Part shown: one piece after another, positions 5,944 through 6,158 of the stretch
Numbering within the stretch: position 1 is the first letter of the stretch
Layout of the letters: the number at the start of each line of letters is the position of its first letter
Source of the DNA: an uncultured cyanobacterium
Lineage (GTDB): Bacteria; Cyanobacteriota; Cyanobacteriia; PCC-6307; Cyanobiaceae
Direction: 5' to 3'
Assembly: GCA_903831165.1 (NCBI GenBank)
Contig: CAIKWV010000406.1
Location: 1 to 6,158 of the forward strand
Length of the DNA stretch: 6,158 bases
The notes under the pieces: generated by a model
Told to the model about the DNA's origin: nothing
What the model saw: only the letters and a program-made list of their open reading frames with translations
Database searches by the model: none
Position numbers and translations under genes: made by a program

Positions 5944-6158
5944 GCTCTTCCATCCCACCGGCCACGGATCCGAACGCACCCGCTCCGAGTGATCGACTCT
6001 GGCTGCGCTCCGAGCTGATGGGCACCCAGGTGATCACCCGCGACACCGGCCGGCGTCTCGGCGTGGTCGGTGAAGTGGTGGTGGATATCGACCGGCGCGA
6101 AGTGGTGGCCCTGGGTCTGCGGGACAACCCCCTGACCCGCTTCCTGCCGGGCCTGCCC
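5940..6158 (+). CDS. PRC-barrel domain protein, N-terminal part (runs off the window)
   Basis: The first 73 residues are present; the 3' end lies beyond the window. A short Ser/Pro/Ala-rich leader (about 1-17) precedes a PRC-barrel-like beta domain. Visible features are LMGTQVITRDTGRRLGVVGE at 26-45 followed by VVVDIDRREVVALGL at 46-60 (the strand-turn-strand pattern of PRC barrels), then RDNPLTRFLPGLP at 61-73. I recall this last stretch from PRC-barrel proteins encoded next to smc in picocyanobacteria. The molecular role of these proteins is not established; other PRC barrels bind RNA-processing or photosynthetic partners. Start choice: TTG at 5940 gives a short leader. GTG at 5907 would extend it into the smc terminator-like hairpin, and ATG at 6018 would cut into the conserved domain. 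No Shine-Dalgarno precedes the TTG, but the overlapping mini-ORF could supply ribosomes. Its spacing of 41 bp from smc on the same strand suggests possible co-transcription. Confidence 0.85.
   Translation, partial: MSSSIPPATDPNAPAPSDRLWLRSELMGTQVITRDTGRRLGVVGEVVVDIDRREVVALGLRDNPLTRFLPGLP

Overview
The window reads as an ordinary stretch of chromosome from a GC-rich cyanobacterium, most likely of the Cyanobium / freshwater or coastal Synechococcus type. The grounds are: strong G/C preference at third codon positions; an SMC whose N terminus and ATP-binding core have the cyanobacterial form (as I recall that family); a downstream PRC-barrel gene, an order I recall from picocyanobacteria; and three copies of the HIP1 octamer GCGATCGC typical of many cyanobacterial genomes. 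The taxonomic placement is inference, since no marker RNA is present.

Layout, left to right. A plus-strand gene (43-1272) encodes an exported or membrane-anchored histidine phosphatase with a long Ala/Pro/Gln/Thr-rich linker. It converges on a minus-strand two-gene operon. The operon is transcribed from about 2207 leftward: first a C-terminally membrane-anchored YqjD/ElaB/DUF883-like protein (2207-1662), then a small two-helix membrane protein of the YqjE / holin-III-like family (1665-1300). Their ORFs overlap by ATGA. The 27-bp convergent gap sits inside a 9-bp-stem hairpin whose arms contain the stop codons of both converging genes. A 70-bp divergent spacer (2208-2277) holds a plausible sigma-70 promoter for smc. 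The smc gene (2278-5898, TTG start) fills most of the rest and is a full-length chromosome-condensation ATPase. A hairpin straddles its stop codon. After 41 bp comes the start of a PRC-barrel protein (5940 onward, probable TTG start), which runs off the right edge.

Functional reading. Only smc has a well-established role here (chromosome compaction and segregation with ScpA/ScpB, not seen in this window). The YqjD/YqjE-like pair is probably a co-translated inner-membrane module resembling the yqjD-yqjE arrangement of enterobacteria. The histidine phosphatase substrate cannot be read from sequence. I see no mobile element, CRISPR array, tRNA, rRNA, toxin or defence system, and no strong candidate for a wholly new system. 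The points most worth a second look are the Gly/Ser insertion in the SMC hinge, the mini-ORF overlapping the PRC-barrel start, the stop-codon hairpins and the YqjD/YqjE-like pair.
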